Origin: an uncultured Lachnospiraceae bacterium
Lineage (GTDB): Bacteria; Bacillota; Clostridia; Lachnospirales; Lachnospiraceae
Reading direction: 5' to 3'
DNA length: 64,000 nucleotides
Assembly (NCBI GenBank): GCA_910587045.1
Contig: CAJULG010000004.1
Coordinates: 124,872-188,871 of the forward strand
The position numbers and the translations under genes are program-made. This document shows, piece by piece, positions 63,988 to 64,000 of the stretch. The notes below the pieces were generated by a model. That model made no database searches, was not told where the DNA came from, and saw only the letters and a program-made list of their open reading frames with translations. How positions within the stretch are numbered: the first letter of the stretch is position 1; every line of letters starts with the position of its first letter.

Positions 63988-64000
63988 TTCATTTTTGCCG

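Overview
The window looks like chromosome of a Gram-positive, spore-lineage gut Firmicute, most likely a Lachnospiraceae member. The pointers are a dnaX-ybaB-recR block, a T-box-controlled trpEGDCFBA operon, a SPOCS/LysM spore-coat-type protein, Bce- and Ytr-type ABC exporters, purine-rich AGGAGG ribosome sites, and many TTGACA-17-TATAAT promoters. Most of it reads as mid-40s percent GC by eye. AT-rich islands lie near 28.5-30.5 kb, 42.3-44.6 kb and 54.4-56.6 kb. No tRNA, rRNA, CRISPR array or intact insertion sequence was recognised.

Layout. 0-9.3 kb: the end of an FHA-domain membrane protein, a BceRS-BceAB-type antimicrobial-peptide sensing and export module, and a GntR-linked pair of ABC exporters. 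9.3-14.3 kb: a flavodoxin/SCP2 protein behind a structured leader, then dnaX-ybaB-recR and a phosphofructokinase. 14.4-18.3 kb: a large anchored surface protein and an S4-domain (YlmH-like) protein. 18.36-18.93 kb: what appears to be a decayed type III (ToxIN/CptIN) toxin-antitoxin locus. 19-22 kb: a radical SAM protein, a ClbS/DfsB-like protein and a WYL regulator sharing an operator-like sequence. 22-28 kb: a SPOCS/LysM protein, M18 aminopeptidase, acetyltransferase, a LysR/YbaK deletion scar, and proB. 28-30.5 kb: an AT-rich LytTR-DUF3021-CPBP module. 30.5-37.6 kb: the tryptophan operon with a Trp T-box and an unusual GC-rich structured repeat before trpE. 37.7-46.6 kb: a gene with a sigma-D-like promoter and CsrA-site-like hairpin, a two-component system, a Fic protein, truA, a broken RelE/ParE toxin-antitoxin pair, an RluA-type synthase and an AI-2E-family transporter. 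46.6-52.8 kb: a broken zinc-ribbon/TIM44-like gene, a large M6-type metalloprotease with ten cell-wall-binding repeats, and proS. 53-64 kb: a MATE exporter, an AT-rich HD-phosphohydrolase cassette, a BcrAB-type exporter with split two-component genes, and the start of a LacI-regulated sugar ABC transporter locus.

The items most worth attention are: (1) the ToxI-like RNA repeat followed by an N-terminally truncated ToxN/AbiQ-family toxin; (2) two copies, 18.7 kb apart, of an undescribed small structured RNA with compensatory base changes, one with its own minus-strand promoter; (3) the hag-like control region (sigma-D promoter, GGA-loop hairpin) in front of a gene of unknown function; (4) the GC-rich hairpin/84-bp repeat block between the trp T-box and trpE; and (5) the AT-rich SAMHD1-like HD gene with its small partner. 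At least four loci show decay (two toxin-antitoxin loci, LysR/YbaK, zinc-ribbon gene), so this stretch has undergone local deletion and gene inactivation.
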